From NCBI GenBank assembly GCA_030617485.1, contig JAUWVK010000005.1, positions 1-28,150 on the forward strand: a stretch of DNA of 28,150 nt. The letters run 5' to 3'. The notes under the pieces were generated by a model. It was not told the DNA's origin and did no database searches. It saw only the letters and a list, made by a program, of their open reading frames with translations. The position numbers and the translations under genes were made by a program. Below, piece after piece: positions 7,257 through 17,121 of this stretch (position 1 is the stretch's first letter; each line of letters starts with the position of its first letter). The stretch comes from Gammaproteobacteria bacterium (GTDB lineage: Bacteria > Pseudomonadota > Gammaproteobacteria > SZUA-152).

Positions 7257-7522
7257 CTGACATCATCCCCATTTAAATGATTTTTATCATGTTTTGATTG
7301 ATTAGCTTTATCTCGCCAGTAATTATCGCTCACACGACAATCCAGCAATGCCATGGCCGCTACAGCCACAATGGAAATAATAATCAAATAATGCGTTATC
7401 ACCAAATCACCGACATTAAAATATATATATGCCGAGCATGCCGCCAACACTGAATAGATGCCCAAACGAATCGGTACTATCCAGGCTTCAGGTAAGGCGC
7501 TACTTTTTTCTTTTGTGAGCAT
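7253..7522 (-). CDS. Small two-TM membrane protein, unknown function
   Basis: An 89-residue protein starting at ATG 7522 with a possible AAGG upstream. Two hydrophobic segments are visible: about 17-35 (IRLGIYSVLAACSAYIYF) and about 43-61 (THYLIIISIVAVAAMALL). A charged hydrophilic tail rich in K, H, N and D follows. It overlaps the start of the Sel1-repeat gene by 4 nt, so the two form a translationally coupled pair. I do not recognise the family. Positive charges before TM1 and the polar C-tail suggest an inner-membrane hairpin with both ends in the cytoplasm, which is only a topology guess. Confidence 0.7.
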   Translation of the reverse strand: MLTKEKSSALPEAWIVPIRLGIYSVLAACSAYIYFNVGDLVITHYLIIISIVAVAAMALLDCRVSDNYWRDKANQSKHDKNHLNGDDVS

Positions 7523-7980
7523 TACTCATTCTACCTTGTAAATAACCAAATGGCGTAAAACCAATGGAGCCTGCTCAGTGAAATCCCGGCAACCATAATC
7601 AGAAAAACAATCTCGGACCCCACCCCACTACGACCCTAAGCGTGGGATCTCCGGCATATTTCACCATGTCTTAACAGGGAATAACTGAGAAATCACCTAC
7701 TTATTACTACTAAATACGCTGATTCCTACATTATACCGTAAGACTTCAGGGCTCTGCCTTTGTGCAAGCCTGCTCCGTCAATATGTGGGCCATTTATGTG
7801 ACCCATTACCCATTGGGGATTGTATGCATTCAACTGTACAAACGATCTGTGACCATAGTCACGCAAATTAGCGCAATAATTCACGCCCAATGCCGATACC
7901 AACGCTAGACTTATCTTGTATTAATACTTAAAGCAAGCCCTTAATCTCAACAGTCATTATAGAACGGTCCTTATACAGCC
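7523..7980. other. 458-bp gap between divergent genes, no convincing gene
   Basis: No ORF with coding character was found. It must hold promoters for the leftward Sel1 pair and the rightward DUF1631 gene. Visible elements are a weak hairpin CCCAC/GTGGG (7624-7628/7642-7646), a CRP-like palindrome (7848-7863) and an AT-rich stretch from 7915 to 7970 with a possible -10 (TTATAG near 7956). No clear -35 or T-tract terminator is seen. Confidence 0.5.
7848..7863. promoter_or_regulatory. CRP-like palindromic site
   Basis: TGTGACCATAGTCACG fits TGTGA-N6-TCACA at 9 of 10 conserved positions. It lies about 118 nt upstream of the DUF1631 ATG, a distance compatible with activator binding. A CRP/Vfr-family protein would be the expected binder, but none is encoded in this window. 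Confidence 0.4.
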
Positions 7981-10338
7981 ATGGTTAAACACAAGAACAT
8001 TATTAATTTTGATACCAGCCGCCGCTCCAGCCCTGTAGAAAATACAGTCCCCGTACCCCAGCTGGTCGCTTCAGCACAACGTACCGCAAAGCACTATCTT
8101 GGAGAGCTTTTACCCAAGTTCTTCTCGAAAATTGACGATAGTCTGTTTAACCTCGCTGATAAAGCAGAAAGCAATCAGCAACAGACGCTCTATTTTGATG
8201 CCATGCGAGAAATACGACTCCAGCACGATTTAATGCATAAAATTTATTTCAGTGCACTGGATAGTGGATTCAAATTATCTCTAAGCCAGGCTGTCATCAC
8301 ACCTAATAATAATGAAAAACTAGACCAGGTTGGTTTAGTTGAAGACGAACAACTCGAAGAATCATTGGCCATTAGCAATATGGCCAATGCGGCTAATAAT
8401 ACATACAGCCAGGCTCTTTCAGATATCACGGCTCGTTTGAATTTTCTCATTGAAAAGACAGAAATAACAAAAGATAACAGTCCATTGCGCCCCGAAGTCC
8501 TGTGTGATGCCTTTTCTGTTGCAGCAGGATGCATGAATACAGAAATCAAAGTACGCCTGGTCGTATACAAATTATTCGATAAGGTTGTGATCCAGCAGCT
8601 GGGGGCAATGTATGACGCCATAAATGCGGATTTTATCGCCGCTGGTGTACTGCCGCGCATCCAAAGCACAATAAAGAAATCGGATAGTTACAGCCATCCA
8701 GAGAGCAAATCTCCAAAATCAAACGAACATGACGACACTAACCCAGCAATTAATCGCAGCTCTTTTGAAGGTGAACAAACCGCAACCATGAATGCAACTG
8801 ATGATGTCTTTAGTACGATACAGCAATTACTATCCAAGCAACGCGCAGGACTCGAAACCGGCCTGGTAATTGATTCACCCAAAACCAAAGCTGATTTTGA
8901 CAACGAATCCAAAGGAAAAATTTCATACTCACCGGAAGATATCGTATCTGCACTATCACAATTACAAACTGGCGCAGAACTTGCCCTACTTAAGAACCAG
9001 GATCAGGAAAGTGCCAACATCATAAAAACAACAGTAATGAAAGAAATTGGCAAGATCCAGGGAAGAACCCAGGGAAAACAGATTGCACAGGCTGATGTAG
9101 ACAGCATTGATATAGTAAGCCGCTTATTTGACTTTATTCTGGATGACTCAACATTATCTGATTATCTAAAAGTCCAAATTGTACGCCTGCAAATTCCAGT
9201 ACTAAAAATAGCAATCCTGGATAATGAATTTTTCTCTAAAAAATCACATCCAGCCCGCCAACTACTCAATGAACTAGCCTATGCAGGCAGCGGACTAAAT
9301 GAAGTTAACCCTGAAGAAGACGCCACACTTAAAATGGTCAGCTATGTAGTCGATCGTATACTGGAAGAATTTGATGGCAATACCAGTATTTTTGAAATTC
9401 TTCTTTCTGAATTCTCATCATTTATAGAGAATGAAAAACAATCAAACAAATTGACCGAAGATATGCTCGAGGGCGCCAAGAATGCTGCCGTCAAAGAAAT
9501 ACAGCTAAAAATTGAAAGCCATAACGTTCCACCCCTGATAAACACTATCTTTCTTGAAGCCTGGAAAGACGTATTAATACATTTATTCCTTCGCGATGGA
9601 GTAAAAAGCAACGCCTGGGAAACAGCACTACAGGTGGCTGACGATCTAATCTGGAGCGTAGAACCAAAGTTGATTGTCAGTGAACGCAATCGCCTCATTA
9701 AGGTTATTCCCAGCATCCTTAACGGCCTGCGAGATGGCTTCACTCTGATTAATTTTGACATGCAAAAAAGCGAAGCCTTATTTGACCAGTTAGAGCAGTT
9801 GCATCTCGCTAGCCTTCGCGGAGGGATTCCAGAAACAACAACCGAACAAGAATCTCAATCACCACAGCAAGAAAACACGCTCATACACTACGAAGAGTCT
9901 GATATCCTGACAGAAGATGATTTTGGCATGGATCTGTCAAATTTCCCTGAAAATCCATCAACTGTTAACGATCAATTCGACCCCTACTCTGCTGACATCA
10001 ACACATCATTAGAAGAAAGTGATGACGTATTATTCAGCCTGCATGCAGAGAGCATTAGTGACATGGCATTGGGTACATGGGTTGAATTTATTGACCCTAA
10101 GACCAAACTTCGTAGTCGTGGCAAGCTCGCATGGAAATGCGATTTTACTAAAGAATTTACTTTTGTTGATCGCAAATACAAGGTAGTCGCTGACCTGACT
10201 TACCGCCAGCTCATTGAAAAATTTGAACTGGAGCATGCCTCCATTGTTGAAGACATCCCTCTGTTTGATCGGGCATTAGATTCTGTAATCGTTGGTATTA
10301 AACAGGCGCTGGACATTAAAAACCCAACAGGGCACTAA
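7981..10338 (+). CDS. DUF1631 family protein
   Basis: A 785-residue acidic, mainly helical, soluble protein with no signal peptide or TM segment. The N-terminal segment KIDDSLFNLADKAESNQQQ followed by LYFDAMREIRLQ is the hallmark of DUF1631. A low-complexity polar stretch lies at about 230-265, a large helical body follows, and an acidic linker runs at about 610-680. A C-terminal beta-rich module from about 690 (LGTWVEFIDPKTKLRSRGKL, ending VDRKYKVVADLTYRQLI) resembles the PilZ-like end typical of the family. Whether it binds cyclic-di-GMP cannot be told: no canonical RxxxR plus D/NxSxxG pair is evident. Some databases mislabel this family as thymidine phosphorylase. The start at 7981 has only a weak ribosome site. 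The gene is probably monocistronic, as the next gene is convergent after 19 nt. Confidence 0.88.
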   Translation: MVKHKNIINFDTSRRSSPVENTVPVPQLVASAQRTAKHYLGELLPKFFSKIDDSLFNLADKAESNQQQTLYFDAMREIRLQHDLMHKIYFSALDSGFKLSLSQAVITPNNNEKLDQVGLVEDEQLEESLAISNMANAANNTYSQALSDITARLNFLIEKTEITKDNSPLRPEVLCDAFSVAAGCMNTEIKVRLVVYKLFDKVVIQQLGAMYDAINADFIAAGVLPRIQSTIKKSDSYSHPESKSPKSNEHDDTNPAINRSSFEGEQTATMNATDDVFSTIQQLLSKQRAGLETGLVIDSPKTKADFDNESKGKISYSPEDIVSALSQLQTGAELALLKNQDQESANIIKTTVMKEIGKIQGRTQGKQIAQADVDSIDIVSRLFDFILDDSTLSDYLKVQIVRLQIPVLKIAILDNEFFSKKSHPARQLLNELAYAGSGLNEVNPEEDATLKMVSYVVDRILEEFDGNTSIFEILLSEFSSFIENEKQSNKLTEDMLEGAKNAAVKEIQLKIESHNVPPLINTIFLEAWKDVLIHLFLRDGVKSNAWETALQVADDLIWSVEPKLIVSERNRLIKVIPSILNGLRDGFTLINFDMQKSEALFDQLEQLHLASLRGGIPETTTEQESQSPQQENTLIHYEESDILTEDDFGMDLSNFPENPSTVNDQFDPYSADINTSLEESDDVLFSLHAESISDMALGTWVEFIDPKTKLRSRGKLAWKCDFTKEFTFVDRKYKVVADLTYRQLIEKFELEHASIVEDIPLFDRALDSVIVGIKQALDIKNPTGH

Positions 10339-10357
10339 TTGACGGGACTAATCTAAC

Positions 10358-11764
10358 TTAGCCTTCCCCTACGGTTTCAGCAGAACCAAACCAGGAAAGC
10401 TTCTCATGCAGGGTCACTACTTCACCTACAATAATCAAGGTGGGTGGTTTTATGTTTGCTGTTTCCAGTAATTCAGGCATTGATTTCAATGTACCAATCA
10501 GTACCTTTTGTTGTCGTGTGGTGGCCTTTTGCACCAGGGCCATGGGGGTTTTCTCTGATAAGCCATGCTCAATCAATTTAGAACACAATGTCTTCACACC
10601 TAACAGGCCCATATAAACCACTAATGTTTGGTTCGGGTGTGCCAATGCGGGCCAGTTAAGATCCATGGTTCCATCTTTAAGATGACCAGTAACAAAAGTA
10701 ACCGATTGAGCATAGTTTCTATGCGTCAAAGGAATACCGGCATAAGAAGCGGCTCCCGCTGCCGCTGTGATACCCGGCACAATCTGAAAATTAATACCCT
10801 CTTGCATCAAAGTTTCTATTTCTTCTCCACCGCGTCCAAAAATGAACGGGTCACCACCCTTCAAGCGTAATACACGTTTTCCACTTTTAGCCACTCGGGC
10901 CAATAGTAAATTTATATCATCCTGTGGCAATGTGTGTTTATCACGTTCTTTCCCAACGTAAATCAAATCAGCATCACGTCGGGCCATATCCAGAATTTCT
11001 TCTGACACCAAACGATCATAAACAATCACATCGGCCTGCTGTAACAATCTCAAAGCACGAAAAGTCAGCAGATCAGGATCCCCAGGGCCAGCTCCCACAA
11101 GGTAAACCTCACCACGGTCACCTTTTGAGGCCTGTGCCTCATCAACCGCAGCATGCATGGCATCTCTCGCAGCATCTTCCTTCCCAGAAAAGATCATTTC
11201 GGCAATGGGGCCCTGGGCAACATCTTCCCAAAAACGTCGGCGCTTACCTTCGGTGGTAATTCTTTCTTTAACCTTGTCGCGAAACTCACTCATAAGATCC
11301 GCAAGGCGACCATAAGCCGAAGGGATCATAGTTTCGAGACGAGCGCGCAGAAGACGAGCCAACACTGGCGAAGCACCACCCGTGGATACAGCAACCTGAA
11401 CAGGTGATCGATCGATAATCGACGGTACAATAAAACTGCATAAGTCAGGTTGATCAACAACATTCACCGGTATACATTTTGAATGCGCCAGCTCAGAAAC
11501 CAGTTTATTAACAGCCTGATCATCGGTTGCAGCAACAATAAGCGCGCAGGCCTCTAGATCATTGTTTTCAAAACCACGCGCCTCATAAATTATTTCTTTA
11601 TTAGCTAATCGATTTTGCAAGCTTTCGCATAACTCAGGGGACACTACCGTCACCTGAGCTCCTGCGCGACACATTAATGCAACCTTGCGAGCAGCCACAT
11701 CACCACCGCCCACCACAAGGCAACGCTTGTTATTTATGTCGAAGAATACAGGGAAATACTTCAT
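10358..11764 (-). CDS. cysG: Siroheme synthase CysG (trifunctional)
   Basis: A 468-residue fused enzyme making siroheme from uroporphyrinogen III. The N-terminal dehydrogenase/ferrochelatase module (about 1-205) has an NAD-binding VVGGGDVAARKV loop and NVVDQPDLCSFIVPS, in which D104 matches the catalytic Asp of enterobacterial CysG, then SIIDRSPVQVAVSTGGASP. The C-terminal SAM-dependent uroporphyrinogen methyltransferase (about 215-460) has VYLVGAGPGDPDLLTFRAL, VYDRLVS, LRLKGGDPFIFGRGGEE and VPGITAAAGAASYAGIPLTH. Length is close to that of E. coli CysG. Siroheme serves assimilatory sulfite and nitrite reductases. The gene lies 68 nt downstream of serS on the same strand, the order common in gammaproteobacteria. 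Its end is 19 nt from the convergent DUF1631 stop. Confidence 0.96.
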   Translation of the reverse strand: MKYFPVFFDINNKRCLVVGGGDVAARKVALMCRAGAQVTVVSPELCESLQNRLANKEIIYEARGFENNDLEACALIVAATDDQAVNKLVSELAHSKCIPVNVVDQPDLCSFIVPSIIDRSPVQVAVSTGGASPVLARLLRARLETMIPSAYGRLADLMSEFRDKVKERITTEGKRRRFWEDVAQGPIAEMIFSGKEDAARDAMHAAVDEAQASKGDRGEVYLVGAGPGDPDLLTFRALRLLQQADVIVYDRLVSEEILDMARRDADLIYVGKERDKHTLPQDDINLLLARVAKSGKRVLRLKGGDPFIFGRGGEEIETLMQEGINFQIVPGITAAAGAASYAGIPLTHRNYAQSVTFVTGHLKDGTMDLNWPALAHPNQTLVVYMGLLGVKTLCSKLIEHGLSEKTPMALVQKATTRQQKVLIGTLKSMPELLETANIKPPTLIIVGEVVTLHEKLSWFGSAETVGEG

Positions 11765-11832
11765 GGTAATTTTTCATCCAGCCATCAAAGTGAAAATTAT
11801 TATTAACCGACTGCCTCTCTGAATGAGTAACT

Positions 11833-13131
<1,299 letters not shown>

Positions 13132-13179
13132 TCACCAATTTTTTATTCGAGTTCATTTTTTTAATATCTTACTGCATCG

Positions 13180-13488
13180 TTAATCAACACAAAGCTGTGC
13201 CGACCAGGATGTAATATGCCCCGGGCCAACTTTCTTATAAAGCTCATCAATAATAATTTGCGCCTTTTCAGGTTCATCAAAAAATTCTACTACCACTGGC
13301 AGGTTCAGCGACATATCCAGTAACGATGATGAATGGATTTCACCAGACTTGCCAAAACCCGCGATACCGCGAAATACCGTTACCCCGCGTACCTTGCCTT
13401 CGTCATTCAGTCTCTTCAACAAAGTCTCAAGGTGAGCCTCTGCTTCGGTGAGGTATACACGTACCATCAGAACCTCTACATTGGTCAT
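13180..13488 (-). CDS. DUF190 (PII-like) protein, coupled to crcB
   Basis: A 102-residue protein of the DUF190 family: VRVYLTEAEAHLETLLKRL, VRGVTVFRGIAGFGKSGEIH, LPVVVEFFDEPEKAQIIIDE and the C-terminal GHITSWSAQLCVD segment. The fold is PII/ACT-like and members may bind nucleotides. The frame is open further upstream (to 13533), but the ATG at 13488 overlaps the crcB stop as ATGA, and the MTNVEVLMVRVYL start matches the family, so this start is chosen. DUF190 next to crcB is a recurrent arrangement. A regulatory role over the fluoride channel is often inferred from this linkage but is not shown by sequence. Confidence 0.9.
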   Translation of the reverse strand: MTNVEVLMVRVYLTEAEAHLETLLKRLNDEGKVRGVTVFRGIAGFGKSGEIHSSSLLDMSLNLPVVVEFFDEPEKAQIIIDELYKKVGPGHITSWSAQLCVD

Positions 13489-13874
13489 ACCGTTCTCCCG
13501 GCTAACACACCGACCCAGGCAGCAAACAAACACAACACGACACTGAGCACGACGTTCAACAAAGCTTTAACCAGTTCACCCTCCTCCATCAGATTAAGTG
13601 TTTCAATAGAGAAAGTGGAAAAGGTGGTAAATGCCCCTAATAGCCCAACCAGTAATGCTGCACGCCAAACCGGCCCCAGCGACAATTTGTCGATCAACAT
13701 GATGTACAGAAAACCCATCAACAGAGATCCCAGAACGTTAACGACCAGAGTGCCGTACGGAAAACCTCGTCCCAGCAAATGATAAATGCCAGTCGACATC
13801 CAGTACCGCAACAGGGCACCGATAGCACCGCCACCGGCAATAGCCAGAGTCTGCATCAATGTTTGAAATTCCAC
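13485..13874 (-). CDS. crcB: Fluoride channel CrcB/Fluc
   Basis: A 129-residue integral membrane protein with four hydrophobic segments (about 7-29, 38-60, 68-92, 101-124). Family signatures are GGGAIGALLRYW (14-25), GTLVVNVLGS (41-50, with the conserved Asn) and GAFTTFSTFS (80-89, phenylalanines lining the fluoride pore and the central Na+ site). Fluc proteins work as antiparallel dimers that let F- leave the cell. A single full-length gene implies a homodimer. It begins 6 nt after the rarA stop and overlaps the DUF190 gene by 4 nt. No room exists for a crcB fluoride riboswitch directly upstream, so expression probably follows the rarA transcript. Confidence 0.95.
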   Translation of the reverse strand: MEFQTLMQTLAIAGGGAIGALLRYWMSTGIYHLLGRGFPYGTLVVNVLGSLLMGFLYIMLIDKLSLGPVWRAALLVGLLGAFTTFSTFSIETLNLMEEGELVKALLNVVLSVVLCLFAAWVGVLAGRTV

Positions 13875-13880
13875 ATGTTG

Positions 13881-15245
13881 TCAGTTTTCATTTTGTGCGG
13901 CTCGGTCGGAGTTAGATTTATCTAATTGTCGCAGATACTTCAAACGCTCGGCAATTTTGAGCTCTAACCCACGCTCAACAGGGTGATAGTATACCCGCTC
14001 ACCCATATTTTCCGGGAAGTATTTCTCGCCCGTAGCATAGGCGTCCGACTCATCATGGGCGTAACGATAGCCCTTGCCATAATCCAGCTCTTTCATCAGT
14101 TTTGTAGGCGCATTTCGCAAATGCAGGGGCACTTCCTGCGAGCCTTCATTGCGTGCATCCTTCATCGCCGCATTATAAGCGGCATACACCGCATTGCTTT
14201 TGGCAGCGCAGGCGAGATACACCACCGCCTGTGCAATGGCCAGCTCACCTTCAGGACTGCCCAGGCGCTCCTGCACATCCCAGGCATTAAGCGCCAATTG
14301 CAGACCACGAGGGTCGGCATTACCGATATCTTCCGAGGCCATGCGCACCACGCGCCTCGCCACATAAAGCGGATCACAGCCGCCATCCAGCATGCGCGTC
14401 ATCCAGTACAGCGCAGCATCAGGATTAGAACCCCGCACGGATTTATGCAGCGCAGAAATTTGGTCGTAAAAAGCTTCACCGCCCTTATCGAACCGACGCA
14501 GACCACCGGCCAGCACCTCAGCCAATAAGGCTTCAGATATAGTTTCCTTTCCATCCGACCCGGTCTCGGCAAGATCTGAAGCTACTTCCAACAGGTTCAG
14601 AGCCCGGCGTGCGTCACCGTCTGCTGCAGAAGCAAGTTGATCACGCAAACTCTCACTGAGCTCTAGGGGTCGCTTACCCAAACCCCGTTCAGTGTCAGAC
14701 AATGCCTGATCAATTACAGCTCTAATTTCTTCAACACTCAAAGCCTTAAGCACATAAACGCGCGCCCGTGACAGCAAGGCATTATTCAATTCGAAAGAGG
14801 GATTTTCTGTGGTAGCACCAATGAAGGTTAGCGTGCCGTCTTCCACAAATGGCAAAAAAGCATCCTGCTGAGACTTGTTGAAACGATGCACCTCATCCAC
14901 AAACAATATCGTGGCCCGACCCTGCTCACGACGCAATCGTTGAGCACTATCCACCGCCGCACGAATATCTTTCACACCAGACAACACGGCAGAAATACTA
15001 ATGAACTCCGCCTGGGCACTGCCGGCTATCATTCTTGCCAATGTTGTTTTGCCAGTTCCCGGTGGCCCCCAAAAAACCATGGAATGTAACTTGTCTGATT
15101 CAATCGCCTGACGCAGAGGTTTGCCCTCGCCCAGCAAATGAATCTGACCAAAGTAAGCACTCATGTTAGTAGGACGCATCCGGTCTGCCAGCGGGTGGCC
15201 GGTAAGGTCATCGGTCAGGGAAAACAAATCAACGCTGCTTTTCAT
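13881..15245 (-). CDS. rarA: Replication-associated recombination protein A (RarA/MgsA)
   Basis: A 454-residue AAA+ ATPase of the RarA/WRNIP1/Mgs1 family, acting at stalled replication forks and related to the clamp-loader family. Walker A is GPPGTGKT (60-67), Walker [11 protein letters not shown] (113-122), sensor 1 [12 protein letters not shown], and an Arg-finger region [11 protein letters not shown] follows. The C-terminal tetramerisation part has the conserved [21 protein letters not shown] (split: [26 protein letters not shown]), [15 protein letters not shown] and YHPVERGLE. Length is normal. ATG 15245 gives an N-terminus with [20 protein letters not shown], typical for the family. It sits 28 nt after lolA and just before crcB, as in many gammaproteobacteria. 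Confidence 0.96.
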   Translation of the reverse strand: MKSSVDLFSLTDDLTGHPLADRMRPTNMSAYFGQIHLLGEGKPLRQAIESDKLHSMVFWGPPGTGKTTLARMIAGSAQAEFISISAVLSGVKDIRAAVDSAQRLRREQGRATILFVDEVHRFNKSQQDAFLPFVEDGTLTFIGATTENPSFELNNALLSRARVYVLKALSVEEIRAVIDQALSDTERGLGKRPLELSESLRDQLASAADGDARRALNLLEVASDLAETGSDGKETISEALLAEVLAGGLRRFDKGGEAFYDQISALHKSVRGSNPDAALYWMTRMLDGGCDPLYVARRVVRMASEDIGNADPRGLQLALNAWDVQERLGSPEGELAIAQAVVYLACAAKSNAVYAAYNAAMKDARNEGSQEVPLHLRNAPTKLMKELDYGKGYRYAHDESDAYATGEKYFPENMGERVYYHPVERGLELKIAERLKYLRQLDKSNSDRAAQNEN

Positions 15246-15273
15246 AACAAGTCATACCAACTATTCATTTTCG

Positions 15274-15963
15274 CTACTCATTTCTGTCGCCTGGATCCCC
15301 AATGACATCCACACCTTTGGGTGGCACAAAAACAAAACTGTCGGCTGGCAACTTCGCATTATTCTCAACGTTGGAAAAAGCTAACTCTGTTCGTTGTCCA
15401 AAACCATCCACCAATACCATTTTACTAATATGTTTTTTGCTGAAGCCCATTCTCATTTCCTGAAAGTTGGATTCCGTTGCTTTCGGCAATAATTGCACCC
15501 AGTAAAGGCCATCGCGTAATTCATCCAGCTCGGTGACGATAAAGGTCTGCTTCAGGGAACCACCACTCAACCCCTCACTACTCAACAACAACGCCGGTGT
15601 ATCCCCCAACGCTGCATCAAGAGGCTTTACCACCACCTGAGCCAGGTCCTCATCATAAATCCACAGACGTTTGCCATCTGCCAGAATTAATTGCGGGTAG
15701 GGCTTAAGATAATCCCAACGAAACTTGCCCGGTCGTTGCATCATCAAAATCCCACGAGACACTTTTGGCTGTGAAAATGTTGACCCCTGAACCGTTTGCA
15801 CAAAATCAGCACGCAGCGCACCTTTCGCGCTGAAAAAGGCATCCAGATGATCCATTGCCTTGCCAGCATGAGCTGGAGATATGAAAAGAGCTGCTACTAA
15901 AAGCAGCGGACAGGCCAAACCAAATAGATGCTTTCTCATAATATGACTTTTTGCTGCTGACAC
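15274..15963 (-). CDS. lolA: Outer-membrane lipoprotein carrier LolA
   Basis: A 229-residue periplasmic chaperone that takes lipoproteins from LolCDE to LolB. The Sec signal peptide has K5/R10/K11, a hydrophobic core at about 13-28 and an AHA-G cleavage site near 33. The mature part shows the LolA pattern: LRADFVQTVQG, SRGILMMQRPGKFRWDY, LILADGKRLWIYDEDLAQV and the late F-V-F-V-P-P-K-G-V-D-V. A GTG start (15963) is chosen because GAGGGG lies 5 nt upstream; the ATG at 15939 has no good ribosome site but would leave a shorter signal peptide. LolA usually lies next to ftsK; here about 5.7 kb separates them. It would serve the lipoproteins encoded in this window, including the large cytochrome. 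Confidence 0.95.
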   Translation of the reverse strand: MSAAKSHIMRKHLFGLACPLLLVAALFISPAHAGKAMDHLDAFFSAKGALRADFVQTVQGSTFSQPKVSRGILMMQRPGKFRWDYLKPYPQLILADGKRLWIYDEDLAQVVVKPLDAALGDTPALLLSSEGLSGGSLKQTFIVTELDELRDGLYWVQLLPKATESNFQEMRMGFSKKHISKMVLVDGFGQRTELAFSNVENNAKLPADSFVFVPPKGVDVIGDPGDRNE

Positions 15964-16288
15964 ATGAACCCCTCAAAACCTGGCTAATAAATAGTAGCTG
16001 TATAATACCTGCTAACGCCGTCCCGAGGAATTCATCCACACATCACCAGGCCGCATAGCCCCCAATATCCACTATTACTTGCTGTTAACCCGGCCATCCA
16101 GCCAAAAGCACCTACCAATGAAACCCAAAGGGCATCTCATCGAATACCTGGCCCTGGGACTCAAACACGACCATTGATCACTATCGTCTGCCACGGGGAC
16201 TCCCCGCCTTTGATCAGACATATACCTCCAGCTCACAAACTGATATGTTTTTTCATTACATAAGAAAATAAACCTGACGGATAAAACA
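15964..16288. other. 325-bp gap between lolA and DUF4197, with a nested hairpin
   Basis: This divergent intergenic region has no convincing gene. A compact stem CGGGG-ACT-CCCCG (16194-16206) is nested inside GTCTG/CAGAC (16186-16190/16215-16219) and flanked by two TGATCA palindromes. TTGATCACTATCGT (16174-16187) matches an FNR-type TTGAT-N4-ATCAA box at 8 of 10 positions, which is weak. No T-tract follows the hairpin, so it is not a standard terminator. Confidence 0.45.
15969..15974 (-). promoter_or_regulatory. Strong Shine-Dalgarno deciding the lolA GTG start
   Basis: On the minus strand GAGGGG is followed by 5 nt and then GTG (15963). No comparable motif precedes the in-frame ATG at 15939, so the GTG is favoured. 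Confidence 0.65.
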
Positions 16289-17044
16289 ATGGCGCGCCAC
16301 AATCTAATTATTGGCTTAATTACTCTATTTCTCTCGCTAACAGTCAGTCAGGTTAATGCGGAAAACTGGTGGGACAAAGGGACAGATTTTCTCAAAACTC
16401 TGGAAGACAAAAAACAATCTTTCGATCCAGTCATTAACCCCAGCATCGACGAGATAAACAAGGCATTCAAAGAAGCACTGCGCATTGGTTCTGAAAATGT
16501 CGTGGGTCAATTAAGTGCTGTTGATGGTTTCAATAAAGATCCCGCCATTCACATACCCCTGCCAGAAAATCTAAAGTCCGTAAAAAATATGCTGGAAAAA
16601 TTTGGAATGCGAAAAGAAGTTAAAGACCTTGAGCTTAAGCTCAATCGCGCCGCTGAAGCCGCAACTCCAAAGGCCAAAGAACTCTTCTTACAATCAATCA
16701 CTAATATGACGTTTAGCGATGTCAAAAATATCTATGAGGGGCCTGATGATTCAGCAACACAATATTTTCAGAAAAAAATGTCTCCATCACTCAGCAAAGA
16801 AATGCGATCAATAATAGAAGCCAGCTTATCCGAGGTGGGAGCTATTAAGGCTTACGATAAGGTGATGGGCAAATATAAGAAACTGCCTTTTGTTCCCGAT
16901 GTAAAAGCAGACCTAACAAAACATGTCGTCAATAAAGGAATGGATGGGATATTTTATTACCTCGCAAAAGAAGAAGCCGCTATTCGCAAGGACCCAGTCA
17001 AACAAACCACAGATCTTTCAAAGAAGGTGTTTGGTAATACCTGA
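16289..17044 (+). CDS. DUF4197 exported protein
   Basis: A 251-residue protein with a Sec signal peptide (hydrophobic core about 6-20, cleavage after VNA at 24) and a helical DUF4197 domain over nearly all the mature chain. Recognisable parts are FKEALRIGSENVVGQLSAVDGF, IHIPLPENLKSV, ELKLNRAAEAATPKAKELFL, MSPSLSKEMRSIIEASLSEVG and VNKGMDGIFYYLAKEEAAIRKDP. I quote these as separate pieces. The family is widespread in proteobacteria and bacteroidetes, predicted periplasmic, with no known function. It is the only plus-strand gene between lolA and ftsK and ends convergently 77 nt from the cytochrome gene. The ATG at 16289 lacks a strong ribosome site but gives the proper signal peptide. Confidence 0.87.
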   Translation: MARHNLIIGLITLFLSLTVSQVNAENWWDKGTDFLKTLEDKKQSFDPVINPSIDEINKAFKEALRIGSENVVGQLSAVDGFNKDPAIHIPLPENLKSVKNMLEKFGMRKEVKDLELKLNRAAEAATPKAKELFLQSITNMTFSDVKNIYEGPDDSATQYFQKKMSPSLSKEMRSIIEASLSEVGAIKAYDKVMGKYKKLPFVPDVKADLTKHVVNKGMDGIFYYLAKEEAAIRKDPVKQTTDLSKKVFGNT

Positions 17045-17097
17045 AGGCTGGCTATACAAGGTGGTCTCAACCGCTCTCCTTAAACACCCAGGCAACA

Positions 17098-17116
17098 ATT
17101 ATCTGAACAGGATAAT
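17098..17116. terminator. Small hairpin between convergent genes
   Basis: ATTATC-TGAACAG-GATAAT forms a perfect 6-bp stem in the 77-bp space between DUF4197 and the cytochrome gene. There is no T-tract on either strand, so a terminator role rests on position only. Confidence 0.2.
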
Positions 17117-17121
17117 CCTAA

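Noticed and set aside
7801..7830. NarL heptamer (TACCCAT) upstream of DUF1631
   Set aside because: Only one heptamer-like match; no partner in the 7-2-7 inverted arrangement.
13489..13533. Longer DUF190 start
   Set aside because: It would overlap crcB far more and adds a Cys-rich N-terminus atypical for the family; the ATGA overlap at 13488 is the natural start.
13875..13881. Fluoride riboswitch before crcB
   Set aside because: Only 6 nt separate the rarA stop and the crcB start; the needed aptamer would lie inside rarA coding sequence and no consensus was seen.
16075..16302. Minus-strand ORF between lolA and DUF4197
   Set aside because: Overlaps the DUF4197 start and hairpin, no ribosome site or recognisable domain.
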